A stretch of 64,000 nt of DNA from Xanthostigma xanthostigma (taxonomy: Eukaryota > Arthropoda > Insecta > Raphidioptera > Raphidiidae). Below are positions 1 to 10,111 of this stretch, one piece after another (the stretch's first letter is position 1; the number at the start of each line of letters is the position of its first letter). The notes below the pieces were generated by a model. The model was not told where the DNA came from. It ran no database searches and worked only from the letters and a program-made list of their open reading frames with translations. The stretch lies in NCBI GenBank assembly GCA_963575645.1, contig OY754468.1, forward strand, positions 48,495,665 through 48,559,664, given 5' to 3'. A program made the position numbers and the translations under genes.

Positions 1-322
1 ACTATATTTTTTATTTAGATAAACATTGTATTTAGTATAAATGATAGATGATGAAGCGAAAACTATTACTACTTTGCAAAACTACAGGCAAGCAAGCGAC
101 AGTAATGTATAGAAAAAACAGTGCTTAAATAGTATTAGTGATAAAAACAAATTTAGTCGGTTAATCTATTTGCGATAGCTATTAATAATACGAAGTTGGA
201 AGCAATTGTTTTGCACAGATGTGCAATTATTTTACATCCAAAAAGATTATATGTAAGCTTTTGTTAAAACAAATAGCGAATAGTCACATATAATCATACT
301 TATTGGACAAATATAAGATATA
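1..322. other. AT-rich sequence without recognised feature
   Basis: No open frame, splice-site pair or repeat match within the window was seen in this stretch. It ends at the TA dinucleotide that serves as the left target site of the Tigger/pogo-like element beginning at 323. Confidence 0.5.
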
Positions 323-942
323 CAGTAAACCCTCGTTAACACGAACACGGTTAACACGAATTTCGGTTTAACGCGAACAAAAATTTGCTCTCGACAATGG
401 TCACATAAGCTTTAATGTAATTATATTCGGTTAACACGAACCCTCGTTAATACGAACTTCGAACAACTTTTTCGTCCCTTCACGGTTAATTATCGGATAA
501 TACGAACTACAAAAATTCTCAAGTCATATATTTTGATCATTTTGGTCAATGAATATACAATACAACTAAAAGAAAAGATTCGCTTAAGGGATTACAAAAG
601 TAATTAACTCACATTCTAAAAATAGACAAAGGATTGAGAGATTAAAAATTCATTCGAAATCCTATAAATAGAAACATACCTCAAAATGTTTCCCCTCTTA
701 TTTATTGAAATGTATTTTGTAAACAAATAAAAACAAACTTTCAAACTCAGATAATATTTAAGAACAATTAATGTTATTAGATAATTTATAATAAATAATT
801 ATTCAATGTTTACTTAAAATAAATCATGATTTGACACTTAAAAAATGACTGTATTTTATGCCATACTCGGTTTACACGAACTCCCACATAACACGAACTT
901 TTTGCCTGATTTTTACGAGTTCGTGTTAACGAGGTTTTACTG
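323..942. mobile_element. Tigger/pogo-like MITE, TA target duplication
   Basis: The left end starts CAGTAAACCCTCGTTAACAC and the right end is its near-perfect reverse complement (ending CGTTAACGAGGTTTTACTG), with TA on both sides (321-322 and 943-944). The CAGT start, TA duplication and repeated 'GGTTAACACGAA' subterminal motifs fit the Tigger/pogo branch of Tc1/mariner. About 620 bp long and without a transposase frame, so it must be non-autonomous. Two other elements with related ends lie at 28933-30401 and 56269-56796. Confidence 0.8.
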
Positions 943-1361
943 TAATAGAAATAAATGAACAATTTTTCAATAAAATAGTTTCTTTGTTTTATTGTGCCTT
1001 TCTGATTGCAGCGCCGCTATTATGAACTAAAATCGTAACTTCAATACCACCTGTGTTAATCATATTACAGTGGCGGCGGAATGACTTTAGGGCGGGGAGG
1101 AGCTTAAGCACGAAGTCTTTAATCAGGAGACCACTTGCTGTGTTTAGAGATGGAGCGTTTTCTGGGGCACGCGAGATGGCGCTGTTCTTTCCACCTGTTT
1201 TTGCCATAGTTACCAAAGTTGTTTTAATTCTCAGACACTACATACATGCAAATCATGAACGTGTGTGTTACCCAGTAGCTGACGCCATATTAGTTCATGC
1301 GACAGATATCGGTCCACCGTTATGCTCGAGCTGGTTCTCCTGGTTATGACTTCGTGGTAAT
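943..1361. other. unassigned sequence, slightly GC-richer patch 1060-1340
   Basis: Both strands carry short open frames here (75 aa on the minus strand at 989-1216, 98 aa on plus at 1053-1349). Neither resembles a family I recognise. The minus-strand frame ends next to an AATAAA-like run, so a decayed retro-sequence is possible. It was tested as the missing last RPUSD2 exon and not accepted, because no sequence like the family C-terminus follows the one plausible acceptor. Confidence 0.3.
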
Positions 1362-1583
1362 AATAAATAAAATTATCGACCAATTTTTCAGACAATATAT
1401 TAACTAAAAAATATAATTTTTTTTTATATTTTTTTTTAATATTTTTTAGATCAGTTCTGAAGAAGTTCCAAATCCGGATTGAAACGTTAATGTATTAATT
1501 ATATTTTTTTGTTATATTGTCTGAAAAATTGGTTGATAATTTTATTTATAGAAGAGTTCTAATCAGACGTTAATCAAAGATTT
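1362..1583. repeat. Penelope-like palindromic repeat, family A copy 1
   Basis: Inverted arms AATAAATAAAATTATCGACC ... GGTTGATAATTTTATTTAT flank a centre holding CTGAAGAAG-TTCC-loop-GGATT-GAAACGTTAATG. Outside the right arm lies AGTTCTAATCAGACGTTAAT, shared by all five family copies (8129-9252, 14474-14858, 25927-26073, 59391-59635). The CTGAAGA/GAAAC boxes separated by a short hairpin resemble the hammerhead-like motifs known from termini of Penelope-like retroelements. That assignment is inference, as no reverse transcriptase is present. Confidence 0.6.
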
Positions 1584-1733
1584 GAATTCGTGGTATTAGG
1601 CTATAATTTTGGAGGGGATTTGACCGCAGTCAAGATCAAGTATGCATTGTGACGATTCGCTATTAGAATATGTTAGACGGAGAAGCGTGCAATTTCTAAG
1701 CGACTGAGAGTCGTGTTACGAAAGTACACCTAC

Positions 1734-2023
1734 CCTGTATTTCCAGGCATGTAAATACATAACCAAGTCTTGTGGTTTTGGATCTCTATAGCGCACTTTG
1801 CACTCGTAACAGTGTTTGTCTACAGTCATTTTATCTGGATTGAATGCGAGGTCAGGCGCTTCGTGGCCCGTTTGTGTAGCTACCGTCACTTTAGCACTAC
1901 TTCTGCACGCAGGTAGTGTGGACATAGCCGATAAACCCATGTTCGCCCCTTCGCAAGCCACGTCGTCGCATGGAGACGGTTCACGTGATACGGGTTCCGC
2001 ATCGTCGTCGCCCAATACTCGAT
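1734..2023 (-). CDS. RPUSD2: RPUSD2 family pseudouridine synthase, C-terminal exon
   Basis: Minus-strand exon, 290 bp, after an AAACAG acceptor. It completes a split Asp codon and ends AGG before GTAGGT. It encodes an acidic linker (GDDDAEPVSREPSPCDDVAC), then the family's C-terminal signature HCYECKVRYRDPKPQDLVMY followed by LHAWKY. In RPUSD2 proteins this Cys-x-x-Cys-containing tail follows the catalytic domain and is followed by a short Gly-Pro-rich end. That end was not found below this exon, so either a further exon lies outside the window or translation reads on for five residues to a stop. Phase joins perfectly with the exon at 3780-4007. Confidence 0.88.
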
Positions 2024-2863
2024 CTGTTTAGTGCACGACAACTTTTTTTTAGTTAAATCGTATTTACAATATTACATATTTCGTTATTTACATCGTGTCA
2101 GTTATGTGATGGAGACGAAAGAATGTTAGGTTATGAAAACAACTTGATACTTCAATTATACCTAGCTCTATCTGTTTATGAATGCAAGTATATTTTTATC
2201 AAATGACCCTTAAAGATGACCAATACTATATTAATTAATAAATAATTCGTTACGTGCACAGAGCCTAGTAGCGCCGCGGTACGGTAAATGACAGTACTTT
2301 TCTATGGACTAATACGCGCAATAACTATTTCATTAAAAAATATACTAAGCATTTACTCTAATTAAAAAATTATAGAATAATTTTTACAGCTGAATTTAAA
2401 TTTCTCTGACGCGTGTGCTTTATGTTTTTATATACATAACCTATAAATGAAGTTCTTAAAATCGTTCCGTTTTTCGCCGTCATGGGCGCTTGTTTTATTC
2501 TTTAACTACTCAAGCTCATGCGCCTAGTAAATACTTGAGTACGAGGCAAGCTACCTCAAATACCTCAAATATATAAAAACTCGAGCATTGAACTACTGGC
2601 CGTTTTCTCGAAGCTTACATACTTTGGTTTGTTACAATGTATACCTGCTCCGTTATACGAAAAATGGCTTTCTCGAACGACATTCATGACGTCGAAGGCA
2701 GTAATGGCACGTTATAAAGAAGAACATTATGTTTAAATATAATAGATTATCAAATAAACCGCGGAGTCCAGTACCAAGCTTTGTAGAACAAAGCAGTCGT
2801 AATAACATTTCAATTTAGATATATCTATTAATAAGTTAAAAACATAATAATTCACAAAGTATA
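2024..2863. other. intron sequence, nothing recognised
   Basis: About 840 bp of the intron between the last two visible RPUSD2 exons. Short complementary stretches occur around 2490-2560 (CTACTCAAG / CTTGAGTAC), but no complete element, RNA gene or coding frame was identified. Confidence 0.4.
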
Positions 2864-3444
2864 TAGTCAGAGTGCCCGTTGGAAAAAAATTTATTGATAC
2901 ATACTCTCCCCAAACTTTGTATATGGCTTCATTAGACCTAGTCTGACACCTATTTCCTCTATGACTTTTCTTGATTTTGGGGCGTTTTCCCTCTAAAGTT
3001 TCCGAAAGATGTCGTTTTGACGACATGTAAAAATTTATAGATACTGTTTGTTTTTTTAATTAGATAGCTTAAAAGCTTCAACCAAAACGCTAAAATAATA
3101 TTCTCTGACAAATAACACGAACCATTTAAAATGTCTGACACCTCGAATATGTTCGACATATTCGAGGTGTCAGACATTTTAAGTGGCTCATACTATTTGT
3201 CAGAGAACATTATTTTAGCGTTTTGGTTGAAGTTTTTAAGCTATTCAATCAAAAAAACAAACAGTATCTATAAATTTTTACATGTCGTCAAAACGACATC
3301 TTTCGGAAACTTCAGAGGGAAAACGCCCCAAAATCAAGAAAAGTCATAGAGGAAATAGGTGTCAGACTAGGCCTAATGAAGCCATATACAAAGTTTGGGA
3401 AGAGTATGTATCAATAAAATTTTTTCCGACGGGCACTCTGACTA
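2864..3444. mobile_element. fold-back MITE, family B copy 1
   Basis: Ends TAGTCAGAGTGCCCGTTGG and CCGACGGGCACTCTGACTA are inverted repeats, and the whole 580 bp folds on itself with arms of about 290 bp around a centre near 3155 (ACCTCGAATATGTTCGACAT). Both arms carry a frame reading outward that starts MSSKRHLSE and contains a basic KRPKIKKSHRGNR stretch. A second, shorter copy with the same ends is at 12684-13122. Superfamily not determined. TA flanks suggest a mariner-type target, but this is weak. Confidence 0.75.
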
Positions 3445-3779
3445 ATACTCATTGAAAAATGCTTCAGACAATTCTCAGCGCTTTCAACAAGTTTATTCAA
3501 AAGTAAAAATTTGTATCTGTCTCTAATATTCTCAGTTATCGAGCATCGACAATTCTTTAACTCTAATCTGTTTTTGTTCAATATGATCTTACATTGGTTA
3601 CTCGAGGATTTGAATACCGAAAACTACCCTAAAGTGATAATTAGTTAATATGATAGCAATTCAAGTAGATATTCGCAATTTTCTGCTTTGGTAAGATCAA
3701 AATTCCTTCTTTAAATTCGACGGGAGTATCAAGTTACTGCCATGCAAAAACAAATTCATCAGATCACACATTTTCTTAC
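3445..3779. other. intron sequence, nothing recognised
   Basis: About 335 bp between the fold-back element and the RPUSD2 exon at 3780. The 3697-3779 part stays open in the exon frame, but lies after the GTAAGA donor and is taken as intron. Confidence 0.4.
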
Positions 3780-4007
3780 CTTTAGGTTCTAATGCTCCAA
3801 CTAAGGTATCGTCTAAATCACCTTTCAATGGTTTGAACATTGACAAATCCGAATCTCCATCCATTCCTAACCAATTTTCAGCATTGTGAATATTGATAAG
3901 ATCTCTCACTAATTGTTCATCGGTTTTTCCACCTAAATCTCCTCCGCGACCCTTGTTAGGACCGAATACTTCATGGTTATATAAGGGGTCGTTCACGACT
4001 GGATATC
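3780..4007 (-). CDS. RPUSD2: RPUSD2 family pseudouridine synthase, exon with C-terminal part of catalytic domain
   Basis: Minus-strand exon of 228 bp between TTTTTGCAG acceptor and AAAG/GTAAGA donor. It opens with YPVVNDPLYNHEVFGP, which continues the RluA-family core (the conserved 'hPIxxDxxY' region after the HQIRVH motif), and then GRGGDLGGKTDEQLVRDLIN. The remainder is a variable acidic linker. It joins in frame (phase 1 to phase 1) to its neighbours at 5959-6149 and 1734-2023. Confidence 0.92.
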
Positions 4008-4504
4008 CTGCAAAAACAAATTTAAATCGGTGTTTTTATTTGTCAACTAGTTAATTATAAGTAGCTGGCGACGAGACGATGGGAAAGCGCTGCAAGAGGC
4101 AGCGGAAAAGCATTATCACTTGACTTTTTTGGGGAAGAGAAGGGTCCCAAGGTTGGTGAAGTGCTAGGAGAAGATTTGTTCTTATACTCAGAGGCATAGC
4201 TTAAGAAGCGACTGAACGATCATATTATCTTTCCAATGGCATAATGGTGTCTGAATCATGGGTGAAAATGTTCAACATGACACAATAGACGGAGAGCTGG
4301 CTACGGAGAAAATGGGTGACTCGGTGCATAGCTGAAAATTTACAGAATAATAGGAGATAGTACAAGTAAGTAGGGAAAAAATTGCCAGAAGGCTAGGCGG
4401 AAGATAAAGAGCCGCCAGAAGGCGTTAATGTTGCGAAAAATCAGTGCACTTCTGGCAATTTCTATACTTATTCTGTAATTCAAAACTAGATTATATATTA
4501 TATA

Positions 4505-5233
4505 CCAGGTGAGGCAAAAGTCCCGGAACGGTTGAATATCTCGCATACTACGCATCATATCAAAAAAAAAAAAAAAATACGTGTCAAATATTTTTCGCAA
4601 AACTATTTTTTGATACCACACATGACTCCCCACCCCCCACCCAGTTGGTTGGGGGAGGGGCAACTTTAAAATTTTAAATAGGAACCCCTATTTTTTATTG
4701 CAGATTCGGATTCTACGGGAAAAATTACATCAATTGTATGTATTTTTTTTTATTTTAATATTAGGTACTATCAATACAACAAATTAAATTCACCCTTCAC
4801 TAAATAAATCCATATCTACAAACTAACGTTTTCATAAAATTTTTAAGTCTGATCCTGTCGGGCCGATTTTAATAAAATTTTGGTAGCACATTTTAATCAT
4901 TACTAAAGGGTTAAATTTCAATTTTGAAACGATTCGGAGAAATTTTTCGGTATTTTCGGGCCCAAAAATATTTTTCAACCCCTAAAACCCGCGGGAAAAA
5001 TTACATCAATTGTATGTAATTTTTCCCGTAGAATCCGAATCTGCAATAAAAAATAGGGGTTCCTATTTAAAATTTTAAAGTTGCCCCTCCCCCCACCAAC
5101 TGGGTGGGGGGTGGGGAGTCATGTGTGGTATCAAAAAATAGTTTTGCGAAAAATATTTGACACGTATTTTTTTTTTTATATGATTCGTAGTATGCGAGAT
5201 ATTCAACCGTTCCGGGACTTTTGCCTCACCCGG
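4505..5233. mobile_element. palindromic MITE nested in 4292-5724
   Basis: Ends CCAGGTGAGGCAAAAGTCCC and GGGACTTTTGCCTCACCCGG are inverted repeats flanked by TATA/TATA, giving arms of about 270 bp. The unpaired centre (about 4780-4990) is a separate dispersed sequence with a diverged copy at 60870-61075 (shared words TCCTGTC, GGCCGAT, ATCATTACTAAAGG). TA-type flanks and the end sequence suggest a Tc1/mariner-like origin. No transposase is left. Confidence 0.7.
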
Positions 5234-5247
5234 TATATTATACATTA

Positions 5248-5508
5248 TATAGTTATAAGGGCATACTGAAAATTCAAACATGATATAATAATTACATTCG
5301 ACAAATATTCACAATTATTAATGACATTTTGATAGAAATAAAATTAATCGTCATATATTTTCATTAATAAAATTACGTTGTTATAACAACGTAACTTTAT
5401 TAATTTATTTAATTTTATTTCTATCAAAATGTCATTAATAATTTTAAATATTTGTCGAATGTAATTATTATATCATGTTTGAATTTTCAGTATGCCCTTA
5501 TAACTATA
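5248..5508. mobile_element. small perfect-hairpin MITE nested in 4292-5724
   Basis: TATAGTTATAAGGGCATACT ... AGTATGCCCTTATAACTATA: about 260 bp with nearly perfect arms meeting around AACGTTGTTATAACAACGTT near 5380. Inserted only 15 bp from the right end of the neighbouring element. Confidence 0.7.
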
Positions 5509-5724
5509 TAATGTATAATATATAATCTAGTTTTGAATTACAGAATAAGTATAGAAATTGCCAGAAGTGCACTGATTTTTCGCAACATTAGCGCCTTCTG
5601 GCGGCTCTTTATCTTCCGCCTAGCCTTCTGGCAATTTTTTCCCTACTTACTTATACTATCTCCTATTATTCTGCAAATTTTCATCTCTGCACCGAGTCAC
5701 CCATTTTCTCCGTAGCCAGCTCTC

Positions 5725-5958
5725 AGCCTATAACTGCACAGTCGAAATATAACTAAAATATGCTTTTACTATGTGAGTAACCGTGCTGACGTCATGGTTG
5801 CCATAGCAACGCACGTTGCAAGTGCAGGTTTTACAATAGTCTGGTACAATTCTTCATTGCAGTGTATATATTAGGGTGTCCGTTATTTTTTTTTGCAGCG
5901 CCCGCTTAGTTTTTATTATGATCTAAAAAAAAATCTTTAATGAATGAATTTTTCTTAC
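5725..5958. other. intron end; carries TTAGGGTGTCCGTTATTT terminus-like word
   Basis: At 5871-5889 the sequence reads TTAGGGTGTCCGTTATTTT. The reverse complement occurs at about 16284-16302 beside another RPUSD2 intron end. This looks like the terminus of a dispersed DNA element, but its other end was not found here. Confidence 0.35.
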
Positions 5959-6149
5959 CTAAATACTGCAAATGAACTCGTATTTGGTGCATGCGACCTG
6001 TTCTAGGTTTGCAAAGAACGATGCTCGTCTTTCCATTGTAGCCGAGCTTTTGAAATATCGTCACGCAGTCTTTACCTTTCGGTGATACTTTGCACACCCC
6101 TATCTTGTAGCTTACTACTTCTATTGGCTCTTTACATTCAACTACACCA
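5959..6149 (-). CDS. RPUSD2: RPUSD2 family pseudouridine synthase, exon with GR-HQIRVH motif
   Basis: Minus-strand exon of 191 bp, acceptor TTTTTTTAG, donor TTAG/GTAAGA. It encodes GVVECKEPIEVVSYKIGVCK, then KGKDCVTIFQKLGYNGK and the RluA-family signature GRMHQIRVHLQYLG. In the family this last strand-helix segment helps build the active-site cleft that binds the target uridine. The split Asp codon (GA/T) at its start and the split Gly codon (G/GA) at its end fit the flanking exons. Confidence 0.95.
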
Positions 6150-6978
6150 CTAAAAAAAAAGATAAATATTGAAAATATCTGAACATGGCTGGTATATTAA
6201 AATGCTAATGCAAGAATAACGACAAACGAAGATATAAAAACATTTGTTTTTTGCTTTAATAGGTCATATGCATAAAACTCCAAATTGGTTAAAATTTTTA
6301 TTTCGAAATATATTTTAGTTCTTGATCATAACGTAATGGTTATTTTATTAATCTAATCACTGAAAAAAATACAAATAATAAAAAATAAATGTAGAAAATA
6401 AGCGCTATTTTCGAATTTTCAAAACGCATCGTGACGTCAGAGTATATATCAACAACAGTTTTCATGACGACTGTGTCGTCTCACAGTAAGATTATGTCAG
6501 TATTTAGAGAAAACAACAAATAAACTTCATTTAGAACATTGACAATTTGACATCAAGGTTGGCATGCATCGTATATCATGACGTCACATAAGCCCGCGAA
6601 CATGGCCGATTGTTTAAACTGTCTATTTTTGAATGTGGAATTTAATATTTTTTTTCTTATGATAATATTGCATTTTTAAATGATTATCAATTTTTTTCCG
6701 TATTATGGTTGACTAAATAATCTATTAAAAATATAAAAAAAATCATGCATATGACCTATTGTCAACCTAACATAAATTAAAGACTTGATGTTAGGGCATT
6801 TTAGGATTCAACGTTTACTTCGCATCGACAAAATTTTTATCTTAGTAAATACGAAACTATAGATTTAAAATAACATGTCGTATATTTTTTTTCTTGGCAT
6901 ATATGTTACGTAATAATTTATTCTAGCAAAATATATATGTTACGGTCTATATTCGAACTCGGTCAATGACCGAAAAAA
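6150..6978. other. intron sequence, nothing recognised
   Basis: About 830 bp of AT-rich intron with no repeat copy, RNA gene or coding frame that could be recognised. Confidence 0.4.
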
Positions 6979-7649
6979 ATGCGCAAAACTAGTTTTGACC
7001 AACGAATATTTACCAAACCCGAAATCTTATATTTAAACGGGTAGGTATTGACTGTTATAAAATAAGCAAAACTAGTTTTGCGCATTTTCAATTGGACAAA
7101 ACTAGTTCTGTCTATTTCTGAATCTTCTTTGCGTTTTTTAATTAACTTTTCCACATCAATGATACTTATTTATAACAAAGCGATTTGTTCTTCTGTATTG
7201 TTTAGCAGACAGAGATTTTAATTCAGCTTTCAATAAATTTGTTTTCTTAACCTCACTTAGTTGTGTAAGGTAATTATGTTTCGTCATAAAATTATGTTTC
7301 AGAAGCCTCCAATAGGCGAACTAGTTGAGACTCGAATTCATCTTGCATTTTTACTTAATTATTACACTGAATATCCCACAATTATATTAATTATAACATT
7401 CAGAAAAACAATTCAATAAATAGGTACATAAAGAAGAACATAACCCTACTTTTGTTCGGGTTCGGACGTTGATTGAATGAAACAAGCAGAACTAGTAGGT
7501 ACTGTCCATTAAAAAATGGACATGAACTAGTCTTATCCAATTGAAAATGCGCAAAACTAGTTTAGCATATTTTATAACACTCAATACCCGTTTAAATGTA
7601 AGATTTCGGGTTTGGGCAATATTCGTTGGTCAAAACTAGTTTTGCGCAT
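6979..7649. mobile_element. fold-back element with ACTAGT-centred subterminal palindromes
   Basis: Ends ATGCGCAAAACTAGTTTTGA and TCAAAACTAGTTTTGCGCAT are inverted. Arms of about 170 bp each contain two or three small palindromes of the type GCAAAACTAGTTTTGC. The middle (about 7150-7480) is not paired. No transposase. Confidence 0.65.
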
Positions 7650-7727
7650 ATACAAAAGAGATCGACTACGTGTGTTCACAAACATATCTATAAAAAGTAT
7701 AAATCATAATGTAGAATTGATACGTAC

Positions 7728-7948
7728 TCTGGGAATTCCCCTTCGACCCTACAGACATATTCTTTCTGAACGAGCCTATTTCTGATTTGGTGTTCCATTT
7801 GTCGCGCTTTCTTCGGCGACCTTCCGAAAAGTAGTAGTCCACTAGTGAGTCTATCCAACCTGTGGATTGTGCGTAGATTTTTCAGGTTGTATTCTTTGGC
7901 CAGGATGAAAACAACCGTGTTGTGCCTATAACGTCCGCAGGGGTGTAC
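7728..7948 (-). CDS. RPUSD2: RPUSD2 family pseudouridine synthase, catalytic exon
   Basis: Minus-strand exon of 221 bp after a TTTACAG acceptor, ending CCAGA/GTACGT. It begins VHPCGRYRHNTVVFILAKEY and contains TIHRLDRLTSGLLLF, the invariant RluA-family motif whose Asp (residue 165 of the visible 443) is the catalytic nucleophile that attacks the uracil ring. It ends QKEYVCRVEGEFP, also family-conserved. All expected catalytic residues are present and there is no stop or frameshift, so the gene looks functional. The enzyme class converts uridine to pseudouridine in RNA. The RNA target cannot be read from sequence. Confidence 0.96.
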
Positions 7949-8128
7949 CTGTAAACAATTGATAAACGCGGCATATATTTAAAACAGTTGACAACTTCAA
8001 TTCGGTGAGATATAAATTTCATTTACGATAATATAGGTATATAATGCTGTTGCTAAAATTAATTAACAATAAAAGACTTCCATGTAGGGAATATTCTTGA
8101 AAAGTTGCCAAGATCTGATACTAATTAA

Positions 8129-9252
8129 AATCTTTGATTGACGTCTGAACAGAACTCTTCAAATAAATAAAATTATCGACCAATTTTTTTCAGACTATAC
8201 AGGGTGAGTCAGACCACCCGTATCAGTCGTTTTTTTCGAAAACGGTTAGTCGTAGAGAGATGTGTCAAAAATCTGTATTATAAAAGCCCTAATGAAGAAT
8301 CGAATGGTGATATTTTTTTCCCCCGGAAAGGTCGGCTTCCCTATTAGTTTGCTCCAAAATGATCAGAACTCCGGAATGTTAAATGGCACGATAGGTCAAA
8401 AGTGGTATTGTTGAAAATATCTTTAAAAAATAAAGTTTTGTAGGACATTTTTTTTTTATTACTGCCACCCTTGTTAAGTAATATTCGTTTGAAATTGTTA
8501 AATTAACATGTCATAATAACGAACTTAATTTCAAAAGTCGACATTTAAAATCTAGTTACCTAATTAAACAATGTCAAAATAAGTTTTCAATAATTGCAAT
8601 TGTTTTTTTTTGTCGGAAAATACTTCCAGGTACTCATAACATATCTAGAAGAGCTCCGCAGTGTTTAGAAGTAAATTGAAGACAGTTTGAACATTTGTGA
8701 CATTGTTTAATTAGGTAACTAGATTTTAAATGCCGACTTTTAAAATTAAGTTTGCTATTCTGACATGTTAATTTAATAATTTCAAACGAATATTACTTAA
8801 CAGGGGTGGCTGTAACAAAAAAAAAAAGTCCTACAAAACTTGCTTATTTTTTAAAGATCTTTTCAACAATACCACTTTCGACCTATCGTGGCATTTAACA
8901 TTCCGGAGTTCTGAACATTCCGGAGCAAACTAACAGGGAAGCCGACCTTTCCGGGGGGAAAAAATATCACCATTCGATTCTTCATTAGGGCTTTTATAAT
9001 ACAGATTTTTGACACAACTCTCTACGACTAACTGTTTTCGAAAAAAAACGACCGATACGGGTAGTCTGACTCACCCTGTATATTGACAAAAATAATAAAA
9101 TTATAAATCAATATTTCACTAGATGAAGTTTCGATCCGGATTATTTCTGAAGAAGATCCAAATCCGGATCGAAACGTCATCTAGTGAAATATTGATTTAT
9201 AATTTTTGTCAATATATAGTCTGAAAAAAATTGGTCGATAATTTTATTTATT
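8129..9252. repeat. Penelope-like palindromic repeat, family A copy 2, interrupted by a mariner MITE
   Basis: Starts with the family flank AAATCTTTGATTGACGTCTG and arm AATAAATAAAATTATCGACC, and ends with the mirror GGTCGATAATTTTATTTATT. Around 9140-9180 it holds CTGAAGAAGATCC-AAATCC-GGATCGAAACG, with an additional inverted GTTTCGATCCGGAT at 9128. The left arm is cut by the element 8200-9078. The intact right arm (TGTCAATATATAGTCTG) shows what the empty site looked like. Confidence 0.65.
8200..9078. mobile_element. long fold-back Tc1/mariner-like MITE, TA duplication
   Basis: Ends CAGGGTGAGTCAGACCACCC and the inverted GGGTAGTCTGACTCACCCTG, flanked by TA on both sides. The 879 bp are almost entirely inverted repeat (arms about 430 bp, with shared words TTTTTTCGAAAACGGTTAGT, GGAAAGGTCGGCTTCCC and ACATTCCGGAGTTCTGA on opposite strands). 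The empty site CAGACTATATATTGACA is preserved in the mirror arm of the host repeat, so the borders are exact. Confidence 0.85.
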
Positions 9253-10111
9253 TAAAAAATACTAATTACTTAATAATTTAGCTAAACTGTCGTATATTTT
9301 CATTTTTACGGCAATATTGTTTGGTTATAAACTTGCCGGCAACCGCAGGTCGCGGAAGCCTACTATTGATGGTGGAAGTACGTGTTTATATGGTGGGAGT
9401 ACAGGTAACAGTGAAAACTGATATATTCTTAGTGTTTCTGCGCAAAAAATGCCTTTAAAAACGATCAGTTATTATTACATATGATTGTAGTTACTAGTAT
9501 TCATTATTGACATAAAAATAGTGTTTCAAATTGAATATTAGAACTATTTAAAACAAAAAGTTTCCACTACTGTGAAGGAATGTGTAAACATTCCGGATAC
9601 GATAACTACGCATAACCTCAAAACAGTGACTAAGAAGGGTATACTATAGCTAACAGTGAAGCTTTGCGTCACTTTCAAGGGACTATAGCAGAAATTAAAA
9701 TGTTTACACAGTTATAATGGCATTTTTACAGTGTGGTTAAAATTAAAAAAGGTAAGTACTACAATCAGTATAGAATGACAAATTAATCCATATTTTTATT
9801 AATATAATCATCTTGTATATAGTAAGAATGAAGTCGTGATTATTACGGCAATAAAACCTGTTAAAATACACAACATATTGTTTTCTTGGAAGATAAAATA
9901 AGGCATACTTTTGTCAATTATAACTTTACAAAATCAGATTACATTCCGAGAGCAAACTGTTAAACAAACGACTGTACTAAAACAAAATACAACTGAAGTC
10001 ATGGACTGCTGTTAGATAATCTTTAAGGGGGCAAAAATAACATGCATGTAGAAAGCGAATCACAGAATATTATATAGAATCAGTAATTTGTCGTGTTACA
10101 TTGATATTTAA
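9253..10111. other. intron sequence, little recognised
   Basis: Contains ATGGTGGAAGTACGTGTTTATATGG-like words at about 9368-9410 that recur at 31893-31935 (GGTGGGAGTACAG, ATGGTGGAAGTACGG), indicating another dispersed repeat. Otherwise no feature was identified. Confidence 0.35.

Larger units (their letters stand above)
4292..5724. mobile_element. fold-back element split by two further palindromic insertions
   Basis: Outer arms are 4292-4503 (starting GAGAGCTGGCTACGGAGAAA) and 5509-5724 (ending TCCGTAGCCAGCTCTC), about 210 bp each and highly complementary. Between them sit two other complete palindromic elements, 4505-5233 and 5248-5508, placed side by side. The result is a set of hairpins inside a hairpin within a 1.95-kb RPUSD2 intron. 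Short 'coding' frames here are strand-symmetric shadows of the palindrome. Confidence 0.75.

Noticed and set aside
989..1216. 75-aa minus-strand frame considered as the last RPUSD2 exon
   Set aside because: It has no resemblance to the expected Gly-Pro-rich C-terminus, and the in-phase frame after the only good acceptor (CAG at about 1188) stops after 16 codons without family residues.
1716..1733. Read-through extension of the C-terminal RPUSD2 exon (VGVLS then stop)
   Set aside because: A GTAGGT donor follows AGG and family members continue with a conserved end after this point, so splicing is more likely. It cannot be fully excluded.
4340..5715. Paired 60-107 aa frames on opposite strands
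   Set aside because: Identical peptides arise from the two arms of the palindrome; they are repeat shadows.
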